From Liquidambar formosana (Eukaryota > Streptophyta > Magnoliopsida > Saxifragales > Altingiaceae), in contig CM077824.1 of assembly GCA_039720395.1 (NCBI GenBank), forward strand, positions 19,863,046-19,927,045: DNA of 64,000 nucleotides. Reading direction: 5' to 3'. Positions 47,121-58,700 of the stretch are shown piece by piece. How positions within the stretch are numbered: the stretch's first letter is position 1; each line of letters opens with the position of its first letter. Position numbers and translations under genes: made by a program. Below the pieces are notes generated by a model. The model had not been told where the DNA came from, did not search any database, and worked only from the letters and a program-made list of their open reading frames with translations.

Positions 47121-47937
47121 GCGAAAGACGGATACCTAAGTGAGTTCATAGCCAAGGGTGATGATCGAAAGAAGCCTGAAGAGAAAAAGATCAAAAAACT
47201 GAGACCCGAAGCCGAAGGATATACCGTCCTGGGAGCTATTGACGTAATCAGCGGAGCCTATGATAGGGCTTCGGTCTCTGTAAACGCCCTTCGGATGCAA
47301 TACCAGAAATCCTCCCACCTTCGGGAAGTGTTCGAAGTAAAATCAGAACCAACCGTCGTGGCTGAAAGAGGGAAGGATGATTTGAGCTCCGCCCTATTCT
47401 TCAGGAAAGATTATCCAGTCGCTGAAACGCAGCATCCTCATAATGATGCCCGGATAGTTCAAATGATGATTGCAAATTATGACGTCGGGAAGGTCTATGT
47501 CGACAACGGAGCCTCGGTAAATGTTATGTTCAAAAAGCTCTTTGATCAGCTAGGGTTGAAGAAGGATGATCTCTCTCCGAGCAACTTGAGCTTAAAGGCG
47601 TTCAACGGGAACCTTTCCTACCCCCTCGGGCAAATAGCCTTAGCCGTCCGAACCTGCCCAGTAACCATTCAGCACTTCGTCGTCTTAGAAGAGCGTTCAA
47701 CATACAACGTAATAATGGGGCGGCCTTGGCTCCACGCCATAGAAGCAGTGCCCTCAACCTATCACCAAACCGTCCGCTTCCCGGGACCTGAAGACATAAT
47801 GGAGCTCCGCGGAAACCAAGCAGTAGCCCGAGAATGTTTTATGTACGAACTTACAGGTTATACTCCATCGTCGACGGCTAAGAAGAAAGAAAAGAATAAC
47901 ATCCGCCCCGAGATAGTGGAAGAAAATGGGACCGAGC
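47121..47937 (+). pseudogene. retrotransposon aspartic protease region
   Basis: The frame continues from gag. The active-site motif reads YVDNGASVNVMF, with the catalytic Asp codon at 47502 (family form D[ST]G[AS]S, here DNGAS). Further on 'NVIMGRPWLHA' is the usual second protease landmark. The reading frame runs into the inserted solo LTR at 47938 and is taken up again at 50606. Confidence 0.85.
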
Positions 47938-48548
47938 TGTAATACCCGTAATTTTTAAATAGGGTATTAAGGGTTTAATCTATGGTTAACGTAGTTAATC
48001 CCTTGATTTTTCGAATGATTTCATGCATGGGTAATGCATGTGTATGATATTATGATGTTGGATGTGTTTGGATGCTTGTTTTGGTGCATTGAGCATCTTT
48101 CGGGTGCGTTTAGCCTTATTTGCAACTTAAGGGTTTAAGTTGCTGAAATTTGGCTAAGTGTGGGGAAAAAGTGAATTTTCGTAAATCTTCGTTTTAAAGG
48201 ATAATTTTTGGCGGTAATGGGAGTTTATAATATTATAAGACATTGGTGATTTTATGGGATTTTATTAGCATGTTTGGATTGGGTTCCACGCATGTTTGTT
48301 TTAGGGAAATCTGTCGGGCGACGGATTTTGTACTAAAACTTGAAATTAAGATTTTGATATATTGGGTATTTGATTTTTTTGATATTTTATTTGGATTCAA
48401 ATGGGGGGTTATTTGCTTATTTTCATTAAATAACTTAAAGTAATCTTCTCCATTCCTACTTAAATGTTTTTAATGAAAATAAGGCAGGGATGTGTACTGT
48501 GTGGGTTTATACACATTTGCCTGAGTTACTAGGCATTTTCAGCAAGGG

Positions 48549-48653
48549 ACGATCGATCGTGCCTTGGGGACGATCGATCGTGGGTGTCCCAGAAACATGA
48601 TTTTGCTTCTGTTTTTCACGATTGATCGTGCCCTCAGACCATGATCGATCGTG
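48549..48653. repeat. cluster of four ACGATCGATCGTG palindromes
   Basis: Copies at 48549-48561, 48570-48582, 48617-48630 (one mismatch) and 48641-48653, placed 50-150 bp before the TATA-like site of the solo LTR. Confidence 0.9.
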
Positions 48654-49847
48654 CATCGCGATTTTTGCAAATTTTTTTGCGTCAAATGACGCAAATGCCC
48701 CTCACCCCTTATAAAAACCCATCCCCCATGATTTTTAGACCAGATCTGGTCTTTTTGGGCATGGAGAGTGAGAGAGAGAGGGAGAGAAGGAGAAGAGGGG
48801 GTGGAGGCTCGACGGCGTCTCGCCGGAGCACGGCGACCTTGATCCGATGCCGACGAGCTCGGATCTAGCGTATTTTGGCCCGATCTACGCGCGTATAGTT
48901 GTGGATTTGGGTTTTTCTCTCTCTTTGATACTTGGGAATGCATTATTATGGTTAGATTCATCTTCTCCAACCTCTTGGTGGAGCTTGGAGCTTGCTCATG
49001 GTGATTTGAGCTTGGATTTCATGGGTTTTGACATGGGTGTTCATCCCCATCAACTCCTTTTGCATTCTAGAGGTATTTTCTCACATTTTGGAGTTAGGGT
49101 TTGTAATTTATTTTGGGTTATCGTCTCATTCTTACATTTTTGGGTTATTCATGCATATTGGGGAGTTTTGGTGGTGATTTGGAGTTGGGACCTCCACTAC
49201 TTTCATCAACCAAGTCATTTGGGAGCTAGGGCTTGCATTGGGAGCGTGCATTTGCATCCTAGGGCTTGGAGTTCATACCCACAACATCAAAGGTTACATT
49301 TTTCCACGCATTTGGTTGAGGTAGGTGCAATTTACATAGGTTTAAACTATTGAAATGATAATATGGTATATATTATCACGTTATTTGGTATTCTTGGGCT
49401 TAGAATATGTATATATGGAATAAATCTTGAAAGAGAACTTTGGGTATTTGACAACATAAATTGGAATTATGTTTATTAATAAGCTTAGTTAATTGTATAC
49501 ATCCTATGGAATATAGATGTATAGATTTTATGGTTACTTTCCTGGTTTATTCGAGGTTTTCGATTATGATTTCAAGGTTATAATCATAATGAGAATTTAT
49601 GTGGTTTATTATGATTTTGGGTATAATTATGAAGTTATTTGATTATGGCTTATATAGCATACCTTGGAGATGATTTTGGTTATAAAATCATTTTATGGTT
49701 TATTACATCGCATGTTGGGCATAATCATGCATTAAATGGACTTAATGAATACCGAGTAAAAGTATTGCATAAAAAGGGGTCATTGGAATTGGACTACTTG
49801 CAGTCAATGGGACTTTGTGGTGTTTTCCATTCCTTTGGTCCTGGGGT

Positions 49848-49940
49848 ACTTTTCGGTTCCAGGTAGGAACCCTTGTGTTCCGGAATTAGAGGCTACTTTC
49901 CGGTTCCAAGTAGGAACCCTTGTGTTGTCCTCTTAGAGGT
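49848..49940 (+). repeat. direct repeat GGTTCCARGTAGGAACCCTT in the solo LTR
   Basis: Two copies (about 49855 and 49898) of CGGTTCCARGTAGGAACCCT followed by TGTGTT; each is itself partly palindromic (GGTTCC...GGAACC). Confidence 0.8.
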
Positions 49941-50605
49941 TGGGTTTAAAATCCTCCGTTTCCGCGCGAAGACTCCTGCAGGAGTGGTCGGTAATTAATG
50001 GAATTAATATAAATTGGACATGAGTCACATGCATTGGGCATTATGCATTATTTGTTTTAAGTTTATGGGTTATAACTTATTTTGGAATTTGTTATATACT
50101 TGGTTAGTATATTTTTATTTAATGATATAATTGGTTTTATTTATATCATTGCTTTAGTTTAATATGTCAAATTGTATCTACTGAGTCGTCGGACTCATGC
50201 CTATTATTTTTAAATGTTTTTCAGATAATCCAGGGATTGGTTTGGCTATCTTGGGCGAAAGTTGTTCTTAATGGAAATTTCTTTATGTTAATTATCAATG
50301 CAATTAAATCAGAAGTGTAAATGTAAATTTAATCAGGGTTGTAATTTTAATTATTTATGGTTGTATACGTGGAATGCAATGCATGGGATGATACCACTTC
50401 CATGGATGACAGGAAATCTTTATGTATGAATTTTTATAACAGGTTTTTACGATGGTATGTCCTATCTACGGATGGGTCATGCCGAAAATTTTTAAAATGG
50501 TTGAGGTTTTAACACGTGTCATCCATGTTTTATCAAAGGATTTATTAAAGAAAAAGCTTGTTTTATTATTATTGATCACGGCTTAATTAATTTGGGTCGT
50601 GACAC

Positions 50606-51757
50606 GAGCTGAAAAGGTCTAAGAAGAACGTCGATCAATTATAGCAATTAAAGCGCGGTCGGCTTGACGTAGAAGATACTTTACTCGAGGCCGACTATAG
50701 GACGGGAGAAGAACTCCGAAAGATAATAATTGATGATGAATGCCCCGAGCGTTACTTCCTACTAGGCAGCTCCCTTTCCGAGAAGGAAGCGTCCGAATTG
50801 TTTCAGTTCCTGAAGGAAAACATTGATGTGTTCGCTTGGTCAGCACACGAGATGCTGGGAATCGATCCGAATATAATCCAACACAGGCTCAGAGTCAATC
50901 CGAGCTCTAAGCCTGTTACACAAAAACAAAGGAAATTGTCCGATGACCGAGCTCGAGCCATAAACGAAGAAGTAAAGAAACTCTCGAAAGCCGGATTCAT
51001 ACTGGAAGTGATGTACCCGATATGGCTCGCCAACCCGGTTTGCGTTAGAAAGAAGAACGGCGAATGGAGGTTATGTGTTGATTTCACGGACTTGAACAAA
51101 GCTTGCCCAAAGGATAGCTTCCCGCTTCCAAAGATTGACCAAGTCATCGATTCCATCGCTGGGTATGCCCAATTGAGCATCTTCGACGCCTTTTTTGGAT
51201 ATCATCAGGTCCCGATGGCAGAGGAAGATCAAGAGAAAAAGGCCTTCATTACCCTGACTGGCACCTACTGCTACAGAGTGATGCCCTTCGGCCTCAAAAA
51301 CGCTGGGGCCATATACCAACGACTCGTCTCTCGGATGTTCGAGGGGCTAATTGGGAAGAATTTGAAAGCTTATGTAGACGATACGATTGTGAAAAGCGTG
51401 ACCGAGGACGGTCACATAGCCGACCTTGCCGAAGCTTTTGAAAGGTTACGTCGATTCGGAATGAAACTTAATGCCAAGAAAAGTTCTTTCGAGGTAGGGT
51501 CTAGAAAATTTCTCGAGCACCTGGTCGCTCGCCAGGGGATCGAGGCAAGTCCCACTAAGATAGAGGCACTGCGATCGCTAAAAGAACCAAGCACATACCG
51601 AGAGGTTCAACGGTTGAACGGGATGATTGCGGCGCTTAGGCCCTTTATCTTACACTCTTCGAATAAATGTCAACCCTACTTCCAAGCCCTGAAACAGAAG
51701 AAAAAAAAAGCACATTTGGACAGGGGAATGCCGAGTTGCCTTGAAGAATTTAATTAA
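50606..51757 (+). pseudogene. retrotransposon reverse transcriptase
   Basis: Copies element RNA into DNA. 'WRLCVDFTDLNKACPKD', 'LSIFDAFFGYHQ', 'RVMPFGLKNAG' and the catalytic AYVDD (51368-51382) are in order. An in-frame TAG at 50642-50644 precedes it, and a frameshift follows near 51757, where 'CLEEFN' meets a stop and the continuation is in another frame. Confidence 0.92.
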
Positions 51758-52620
51758 GCATTTAGAGAGCCTTCCTGTCTTGTCAAAGCCGAGACAAGGA
51801 GAACCATTGTTCCTTTACTTGGCGGTTTCACAACATGCGGTCAGTGCCTTCACAATCCGGGAAGACAGAAAAGAGTAAAGACCTATGTATTATGTAAGCA
51901 AGACCTTACTTGATGTCGAGACACGATATTTTTTGTTGGAAAAAATCGCGCTGGCGCTCCGAATAGCGTCGAGAAAGCTTCGACATTATTTCCAGGCTCA
52001 TACCATCATTGTTCTTACGAACCAACCTCTTAAAGACGTTCTTCGGAAGTCTGACCTCTCCGGAAGAATCTCCAAGTAGGGGATCGAGTTAGTGGCATTC
52101 GATATACAGTTCAGATCGCGAACGGCGATCAAAGGGCAAGTTCTGGTCGATTTCATTGCCGAGTTTACCAATCAGGTCCCAAAACGAGATGATTCAAGCA
52201 AAAGTTCGCCCGAACACTCGGATACCTCCTCTTTGACCGAACTCGGGGCCAAGGATAGTGAAAGATGGGAGCTATATGTCGATGGGGCCTCAAACAACTG
52301 AAGAGCAGGAATCGGGATTGTCCTCATAACCCTGATAAGTGAAGTTTTAAAAAGCGCCATCAGATTACAATTCTCCACCTCAAACAACGAGGCCGAATAC
52401 GAAGCCACACTAGCGGGACTAAGGCTTGCCCTAGCATTATCAGCAACCAAGCTGAATCTTTTCAGCGATTCCCAATTGGTGGTCAAGCAGTTAGGTGGGG
52501 AGTATGAAGCCATAAATGAAAGGATGAAGGCATATTTGGAGCTTACTAAGAAGTTTATCTCGGATTTCGAAAGCGTTTGCATCCATAACTTGTTCGAGAA
52601 CAGAACAAGCATGCGGACGT
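51758..52620 (+). pseudogene. retrotransposon RNase H region
   Basis: In the third frame, 'LFLYLAVSQHAVSAFTI' and 'YYVSKTLLDVETRY' are the RT-connection/RNase H start. After a short tether come 'WELYVDGASNN', 'NNEAEYEA' and 'LFSDSQLVVKQL', which supply the D-E-D residues. In-frame stops near 51876, 52077 and 52300 and a frameshift near 52600 disable it. The tail resembles the extra (archaeal-type) RNase H domain of Tat elements. Confidence 0.85.
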
Positions 52621-53985
52621 GCTAGCATCCCTTGCATCAGCCCTAGAAACAGGAACCCGAAGGACAATTAATGTTGAGACTATTCGAGTCTTAAGCATAG
52701 AATGGAGCGTGGAAGTGGACGAGATTGTCAAACTTGGTCCGAGCTGGATGGATGAGATAATCGAATATCTTAAAAATGACGTTCTCCCTGTGGACCATCA
52801 CCAAAGACACCGGATCAAGGTAAAGTCGACACGATACTGGCTCTCCCCGAAGGGCCTACTTTATCGACGATCCTTCATTGGAGCATACTTGAGATGTGTT
52901 CATCCAGACGAAGTAGAAGGAATCTTGCACGAGCTCCATAAGGGAAGCTATGGGAGTCACGCTGGGAGACGTTCGCTCGCACACCGAGTTATAACGCAAG
53001 GTTACTGGTGGCCGTATATGCAAAAGGATGCTCTCAAATACGCCTGGAAGTGCCCAAGCTGCCAATTCTTCTCGGATAAAATCCACCGACCAGCAGGAAC
53101 CTATACCCTTTGATAAGCCTTTGGCCCTTCGCAAAATGGGGCCTTGATTTGGTCGGGTCGCTTCCTCGAGCAAGCGGTAACAAGAGATACTTTGTCATTG
53201 CGATCGACTACTTTACAAAATAGGTGGAGGCCGCTGCCCTAGCCTCTATTAAAGACTCGGATATTATCAGCTTCCTTTGGGAGAACATATTTACGAGATG
53301 TGGGGTTCCCCAAGCATTCATCTCGGATAATGGCACTCAGTTCGAGAGTCGAAGAACTCAGGAGTTCTGCGCGTAGTTCGGAACAAAATTCTTCTACGCA
53401 AGCCCGAGCTATCCACAATTAATTGGGCAAGCGGAGACGTCAAACAAAGTGATTATGAAAGGAATCAAGAAAAGGTTGAAGAAAGCAAAAGGAAGATGGC
53501 CTGAGGAGCTTTACGCGGTCTTATGGGCATACAGGACGACTCCCCGAAGGTCGACGAATGAAACCCCATTTGCACTCGCCTTCGGAACAGAGGCAGTCAT
53601 TCCAGCAGAAATGGGATACCCGACATTAAGAACAGAAGAGCCTAGTCAAGAACAAGACGAAGAAAACCTAGCACGGGAGCTCGATTTAGCCGAAGAAAGA
53701 AGAGGCGAAGTCCTGATCCGAATGGCGGTTTACCAACAAGAACTCCGGAAGTATTATGAAAAGAAGATCTGGCCTCGGGAATTTAAGGTTGGTGATTTTG
53801 TCCTCAGAAAGGTAAACTTGGGGACTCGGGACTCAAAAAAAGGAAATCTCGGAGCAACTTGGGAAGGGCCCTATGAAGTTATCGCTGCCGAGGAAAAAGG
53901 CTCTTATGATCTAAAGCATTGTGAAGACAATCAAGACCTACCAAGGTCGGTTAATGTATCGAATTTGAGACTATTCTACAAATGA
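52619..53985 (+). pseudogene. retrotransposon integrase
   Basis: Inserts element DNA. The HHCC zinc domain ('HELHKGSYGSHAG', 'CPSCQFF') is in one frame; after a frameshift near 53115 the core follows. Asp codons at 53206 and 53326 (SDNGTQ) and Glu at 53434 (GQAETSN) form an intact DDE triad. TAG stops at 53221 and about 53374 interrupt it. The C-terminal part ('FKVGDFVLRKV', 'WEGPYEV', 'NVSNLRLFYK') is open from 53449 to the stop at 53985. Confidence 0.92.
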
Positions 53986-54060
53986 AAGAAGATGTAATCC
54001 GGGCCTGGTCGGCAAAACACCAACTCGGTCCAATCAATGAAGTCTTTTTATTCAAAAGAT

Positions 54061-54215
54061 ATGCTGCCATTAACAAATATGCCTAGTCTTGTCATGATGA
54101 TGAGGGCCGATCACCCTAGCCTCATCATGACAACAAGGAAATATATACAAAAAAAACCTTAGTCTCACCAATGTGGTGAGGGCTGACACCCTAACCCCAC
54201 TAAGGCGAAAAAGGG
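54061..54215. terminator. two stem-loops between integrase and the antisense ORF
   Basis: TTGTCATGATGATGAGG pairs with CCTCATCATGACAA, and CCTTAGT...ACTAAGG flanks a second loop with GGTGAGGG and CCCCAC. They lie between the convergent pol and antisense frames. A role in ending transcripts is only a guess. Confidence 0.4.
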
Positions 54216-54611
54216 ACGATTACTAAAGCCTTTTGGCTTTCCTAAAAACAAAAGAGACAAAGAAAGAAGTATATTCACCCGAAAAATGAAGGGGTGACTC
54301 GGGAAAATATCCCAAGCGGTAACGACTTGCTAACACCATCATATACGAGAAAACAAGATAAGAAAGGCACGTAGCCTCCTACGGACACAATGATGTCTAA
54401 AAAGGAGTGCTCGAAAGAAGTTAAATTCTAACACTTAGAATATATGTATTAGAATAAGCAAACACACAATGAAAGCCCATCAAGCCAAAAAAGGAGAGCA
54501 TATATTCATAAATAAGAGTTCTTTACAAAATAGATGCTAAATACATAATGAGCCTCTCGGGCAAAAAAAAAAAAAAAAAAAAAAAGAAGAAGAGAGAGAG
54601 AGAGAAATCTA

Positions 54612-56876
54612 CTAAGTCATAGGAGCCTCGGTTACTGCGTGCTCGGGGTCCTTGGCTTCAAGGTGTTAGGGGTCCTCGGTAGCAGGGTGCTCGACATTCT
54701 CGATTGGAAGATGCTCAGTGGGAGTGTCCTCGGTGGGTAGTGGTTCCTCGAACACCCCATTTGTCTTCTCAGTTGCCTCCCCTTCAGTTTCCTCGAGTGA
54801 GGCCTCCCTGTTGTCGGTGTCATCCCTGTTTTCCTCGCCCTCGTCATCAGAGATGGGCAGCATTACCCTCTCAAAGGGGATTTTTCCCAAGTCAACCTCA
54901 GGAAAGGCCTCCTTCACTCGAGAACCGAGGGTGTCCCAACTGAGCTTGTAGTTCCGGTCCATGTATGGTTCCATTCGGTCCACATACTCGTCGGCGACTT
55001 TGTCTTTAGCTTATTTAATTAGGGTTGCCCGAGATTCAATCTTGTTCTGCCACTGGTCATACCACTCGTCGGCCTGCTTCTTCCAGTGCGAAGCATCACC
55101 TCAGCACTCATCGAGCTTGGACCTTAAGTCTTCGGTCAAGGCCTGGGACTTTGCGAGCTCCTCCTGAGACAACTGAGCAACCTCTCGGATGCTTTCCAAC
55201 TCTGAGTTCACCTTAGCCAATTCCTCCCTGAGTTGGCTCCCCTCGGCTTTGAGGTCGAACTTCTCGGTGGACTATTCAACCACCTCCTTCTTGTATCTAT
55301 CCTCGGTCTTGAGGAGGCTCTCGGTAAGAAGCATCGTTTGTTGCGCAGCCTGCATTCACCGAACACAATTAGAGAGAATGTAAACTCGAAGAAAATTTCT
55401 AAGTGTTGAAAGAGTATCGGCTTACCAAGAGTTGATGGATGAGAGCCTCATAGCCTAGGTCCATCGACTTGTGTTTCTTGTGGCTCGTCATATCCGTCAA
55501 GAACTTTAACAAATTCCCGATGGAATGGTAGGTGAACTCAGGGTCGTTCATGACCGAGAGGCGTCGGTCAGTTGGAAGAAGGAATTGAGGCAGGTCCCTT
55601 ATGATTTCTCAGCGCCCTCGGTCAATTGTTAAGGGCTGGTAGTCCGAGGAAGCAAAAGGGTAAGCATCCATCTCCTCATTCTTCCTTTTCTTGGCCTGCT
55701 CGGGGGAGTGGTCCTCAATCACTACCATTTGCTTTGGTCTCTCCGAGGTCACCATTCCCCGAGAGGTGTTCGGTTCAGGAGACCGAGAAGTCGTGTGGGT
55801 AACTCTCGGCTCAGTAGGCTTTGGGATCAGATCCCTTGGTGCAGGCTTCTCGAGTGGAGGAATCAAAGGTGCCTTCCCCTGCTGTTGCTTCCTGTGCATT
55901 GCCTCCTTGAGGGGGTCAGGACCCTTCTGCTTGCTCGAGCCTGTTCCCTTCTTCTTGGGCACAGGGACCTTAATGGAGACAGTTCAGTCAGCCATACCTT
56001 CGTGTGACCCCTCTTGGGTAGAGCTTGAATCTTCTCCTTCTCCTCGGCCTGGTGTACCAAGAGCAACAACTACACTCAGTTCTGGCGCCAGAGTCTTCTT
56101 CTTTTTTGCCTGACCGAAGGTCGGGTACCCCTCGGGGACGCTTATTGCCAAGAAGCTTTGGTACCTCGACGGATATTTGAGAAGGATGTGGGCTGCCCAA
56201 CCAAAGCCGTTCTCTCCTCGATAATTTAGAACTCTTTGAATCTCGGACTCCTTCACTTCAATCGGGAGCTCAAAGGCAGCTTCAGCTGTGGAAAAGGGAA
56301 TAAGTCATGAACCAAGAAGAAAAAAGATGCATGATTTAAGTACCAAATTTCTAAAAACTCACGGGGCTCCTCGAGCTCCTGAGGGACTCTTCGTCCCTCC
56401 TTCCCCAGCAAAGAAGGCTCGAAGTCGCCATAGATGAACACCACCTCGGACTGATATCCTTGGCTATTGTCGAGGATATGGGTAACGAGCACTCTCTCGG
56501 AGTCTCGGGACTTGAGATAGTAACCTCCCTGCGACCGAGATAGTTGGTAGCAGCTCAAAATTTCCTCAACACCTAGCTTGGTGCCGAGGATCCTATTGAG
56601 TTCTATGGCACCGAGTACTACTTTGAAAGCATTCGGTTTCAGTTGAATAGGTGTCGACTTGATGAAATTGAGGAAGTCTACTAGGAGTTCGAGGAATAGG
56701 ACCCGAACACCACCCTCGAAGAAATTGATGTTGTGGATCGATACTCCCCCTCGGTCGTCGGTGGAGCCGATGTCTTCACCAACATTGGCAGACCGAGAAG
56801 TAATTCCAGCCCTGAAACCGAACTTCTCCCCGAAGTCCTTCGCTTTGTTCGGGTCCCCTCGGATTTGGTGAGTCAT
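54612..56876 (-). pseudogene. spliced antisense ORF of the Tat-like element ('putative gypsy-type transposon' domain + coiled coil)
   Basis: Three exons on the minus strand, 56876-56363, 56285-55426 and 55349-54612, join in frame over two short introns (77 and 76 bp). These have GTGAGT...CAG and GTAAGC...GCAG borders. Total 2,112 bp including the final TAG. Exon 1 has 'GGVRVLFLELLVDFLNF' and 'PIQLKPNAFKVVLGAIELN', the pattern of the Pfam 'putative gypsy type transposon' family (PF04195 as I recall). Exon 2 is lysine- and proline-rich, and exon 3 is a Glu/Lys heptad-rich coiled coil with an acidic tail. In-frame stops near 55985, 55610, 55272, 55104, 55014 and 54667 break it; each could be a C-to-T change. 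Such extra antisense ORFs between pol and the 3' LTR are known in Tat elements; function unknown. A TTAACAG acceptor just before the ATG leaves room for an upstream exon. Confidence 0.8.
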
Positions 56877-57441
56877 CTGTTAAGTACAAAGCTCGGTGAG
56901 GTTAAATGTCCTAGGACACCTGGAATAGATAATAATCCTACTTTAAGGGCGTTCCCAAACAGTCCTAGGTATTTTGCTCTCTCGGTTTGCGAATTTGGTC
57001 TTAACCGAGCACATATTTTGTGCTCAGTTCAAGTTCATCACAAACAACCGAGAACATAACTTGGTTTTTACGAATGAATTAAAAAAGAGAAATCCAAGGC
57101 AAAACGAAAGGAGAAAATGAAGAACACCAAGAACAGATAAAGAACTAATCGGAAAATTCAAGATAGGCGATTTCCGGTAGGCTGTCGATGGTCGGAATCG
57201 TTCTTCGGCGATAGTTTCTTCGGCGACAAGGCTCTGGCTCTGAAAATGGAAATAAGGAAATAAGGGCAGCAAAACCCTTATATACCTAGTCTCCCGAGGA
57301 TGACGTCATCCCATCGAGTTGTGTGCCAAACGGTTGCCTCGGGCACATGAAATGGCGCCAATTAAATAACAGTCCCATCATGTCATAACCATCACATCCT
57401 CGATAACTTCGTGACCGTGAACATGATGGCTTCGGGGCAGT

Positions 57442-58308
57442 TGTGTGGAATATTTGTAACCGACGAATGAGACCCCAGCACGTGTAGTTCTCCGATAGTA
57501 AGCACGGGTGATTCAGGTATCCTTGGTTGCTCGGGCACTGTTTTCGGGTTAGCAAGACTTCGGGTCAGCATGCCCTCGGTTCAGTTTGCCCTCGGGCCAG
57601 CAACCCTTCCGGGCCATTGTGCCCTCGGTTCGAATCACCCTCGGGCCATCTTGCTCTCGGTCGAATGAATTCCCTCAGGTCACATGAGCATATATCTCTC
57701 ACGTGCACCGAATTTGTCCTATTTCCTAGGTCCGACAAGGAAGACCTGGCTGGGGGAAGAGCACGCTCCCTGTAACTGAGTTAGGGGAAACGACTGTTGA
57801 GGATCAGGCCTGTAGCCTCGAAATATCTGCGATCTGGTCTGAAACCCCTATTTAAACATGGTTAGTTTAGAACCCTGAATTGACCACGGTCAGACCAGAG
57901 TATTGGCCCAATCTGGAACCTAGCTCTTGCCTATAAAAAGAACACTATTCACACCAAAGAAGATAAGTTCCCTTGACACAAAACCCTAGAGATTTTCCCC
58001 TTTTCATCGCTCTCTTTCTCTCGACACTGAGACTGACTTGAGCGTCGGAGGGTTTTAGGCCGGACAACCCCGGGCCTCCCTTGACGATCTTCTTTGTTTT
58101 CAGGTCACTGTTCGCTGGAGGATCGAGCAGCACTGTTCATTCAGTCACCTAGCCCTACTATTCATTGAAGTAACCAAGCATTGCTGAACGTCCAGGAGTT
58201 ATCTCAACCCCTACAACTCTCACTCGAGCCGTTGTCACGCAGCGTTCCGGATCTTCGGACCTCTTTCTTCAAAGCACTCCGCCAACTGTCCGGATTTTTC
58301 CCCGTATA
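57442..58308 (+). repeat. 3' LTR (867 bp)
   Basis: Near-identical to 44496-45361. The preceding purine-rich 'CGGGGCAG' is a weak polypurine tract. It ends CCCCGTATA (CA decayed to TA), followed by the TSD GAAAC. Confidence 0.93.
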
Positions 58309-58700
58309 GAAACAAAGAGCGAGGAAAAAAAAAAGGAAAAAAAGGAGCGAGAGTTTTATGAGAAACAAAGAGAAAACGTAAAAGGATTGATTTTGCGAGT
58401 GAATGGGAATATAGAGAATTCAACAGCAGATTGAAGACTGGAATATAACTAGCAACAGCAGATTGGTTGTTGTTGGATCTTCTTACTTCTTTGCTTGGTG
58501 GTGGTGGTGCTGTTGCTGTAGGTAAAACAGATAAACGAGAGTTCTATTGAAACAAAGGATGAGAGAGAACCAAAAAAAACTAAGAAGCAGAGAGTCTGAA
58601 GGAGAAATAGGGGAAAACCAAACTAGATTGGTTTTGGGATCGAGCGTACAGGAGTAAAGAATCCAACAGCAAATTGAAGAGCTACAAGGAAGATGAGGCG
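58309..58700 (-). repeat. NLR leader remnant and a second leader copy
   Basis: 58314-58480 continues the leader cut at 44495 ('GAGAGTTTTATGAGAAACAA', 'GATTGATTTTGCGAGT', 'TTCAACAGCAGATTGAAGA'). About 58530-58700 is another copy ('GAGTTCTATTGAAACAAAGG', 'GATTGGTTTTGGGATCGAG', 'CCAACAGCAAATTGAAGA'). Both resemble 41100-41330. Confidence 0.7.

Larger units (their letters stand above)
47938..50604. mobile_element. solo LTR, 2,667 bp, inserted between protease and RT
   Basis: Starts TGTAATACCCG and ends GGGTCGTGACA (TG...CA, short imperfect inverted ends). The TSD CGAGC is at 47933-47937 and 50605-50609. Removing the element and one TSD copy rejoins the protease and RT frames exactly. There is no gag or pol. 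A TATA-like CCTTATAAAAACCC lies near 48707, and a cluster of GATCGATC palindromes lies before it. The long LTR and end sequence suggest a Ty3/Gypsy chromovirus (Tekay/Del-like) as source, an inference from style only. Open frames such as 48847-49353 have no domain. Confidence 0.88.
44496..58308 (+). mobile_element. Tat-like Ty3/Gypsy LTR retrotransposon, 13.8 kb, inactive, with nested solo LTR
   Basis: Two near-identical LTRs (44496-45361 and 57442-58308) enclose gag, protease, RT, RNase H and integrase in Gypsy order, followed by a long antisense ORF before the 3' LTR, which is characteristic of the Tat lineage. The 5-bp TSD GAAAC is at 44491-44495 and 58309-58313. The first 3' LTR end base pair has decayed (TATA instead of TACA). 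Numerous stops and frameshifts show it is dead. A solo LTR (47938-50604) splits the coding region. An empty-site paralogue 'GAGTTCTATTGAAACAAAGG' at about 58539 supports the insertion point. Confidence 0.93.

Noticed and set aside
48847..49353. 168-codon open frame in the first solo LTR
   Set aside because: It lies within LTR DNA, has no recognisable domain, and its composition matches the surrounding LTR.
55691..56113. 140-codon plus-strand frame
   Set aside because: Shadow of the spliced antisense ORF, which has splice sites, a domain pattern and consistent phase.
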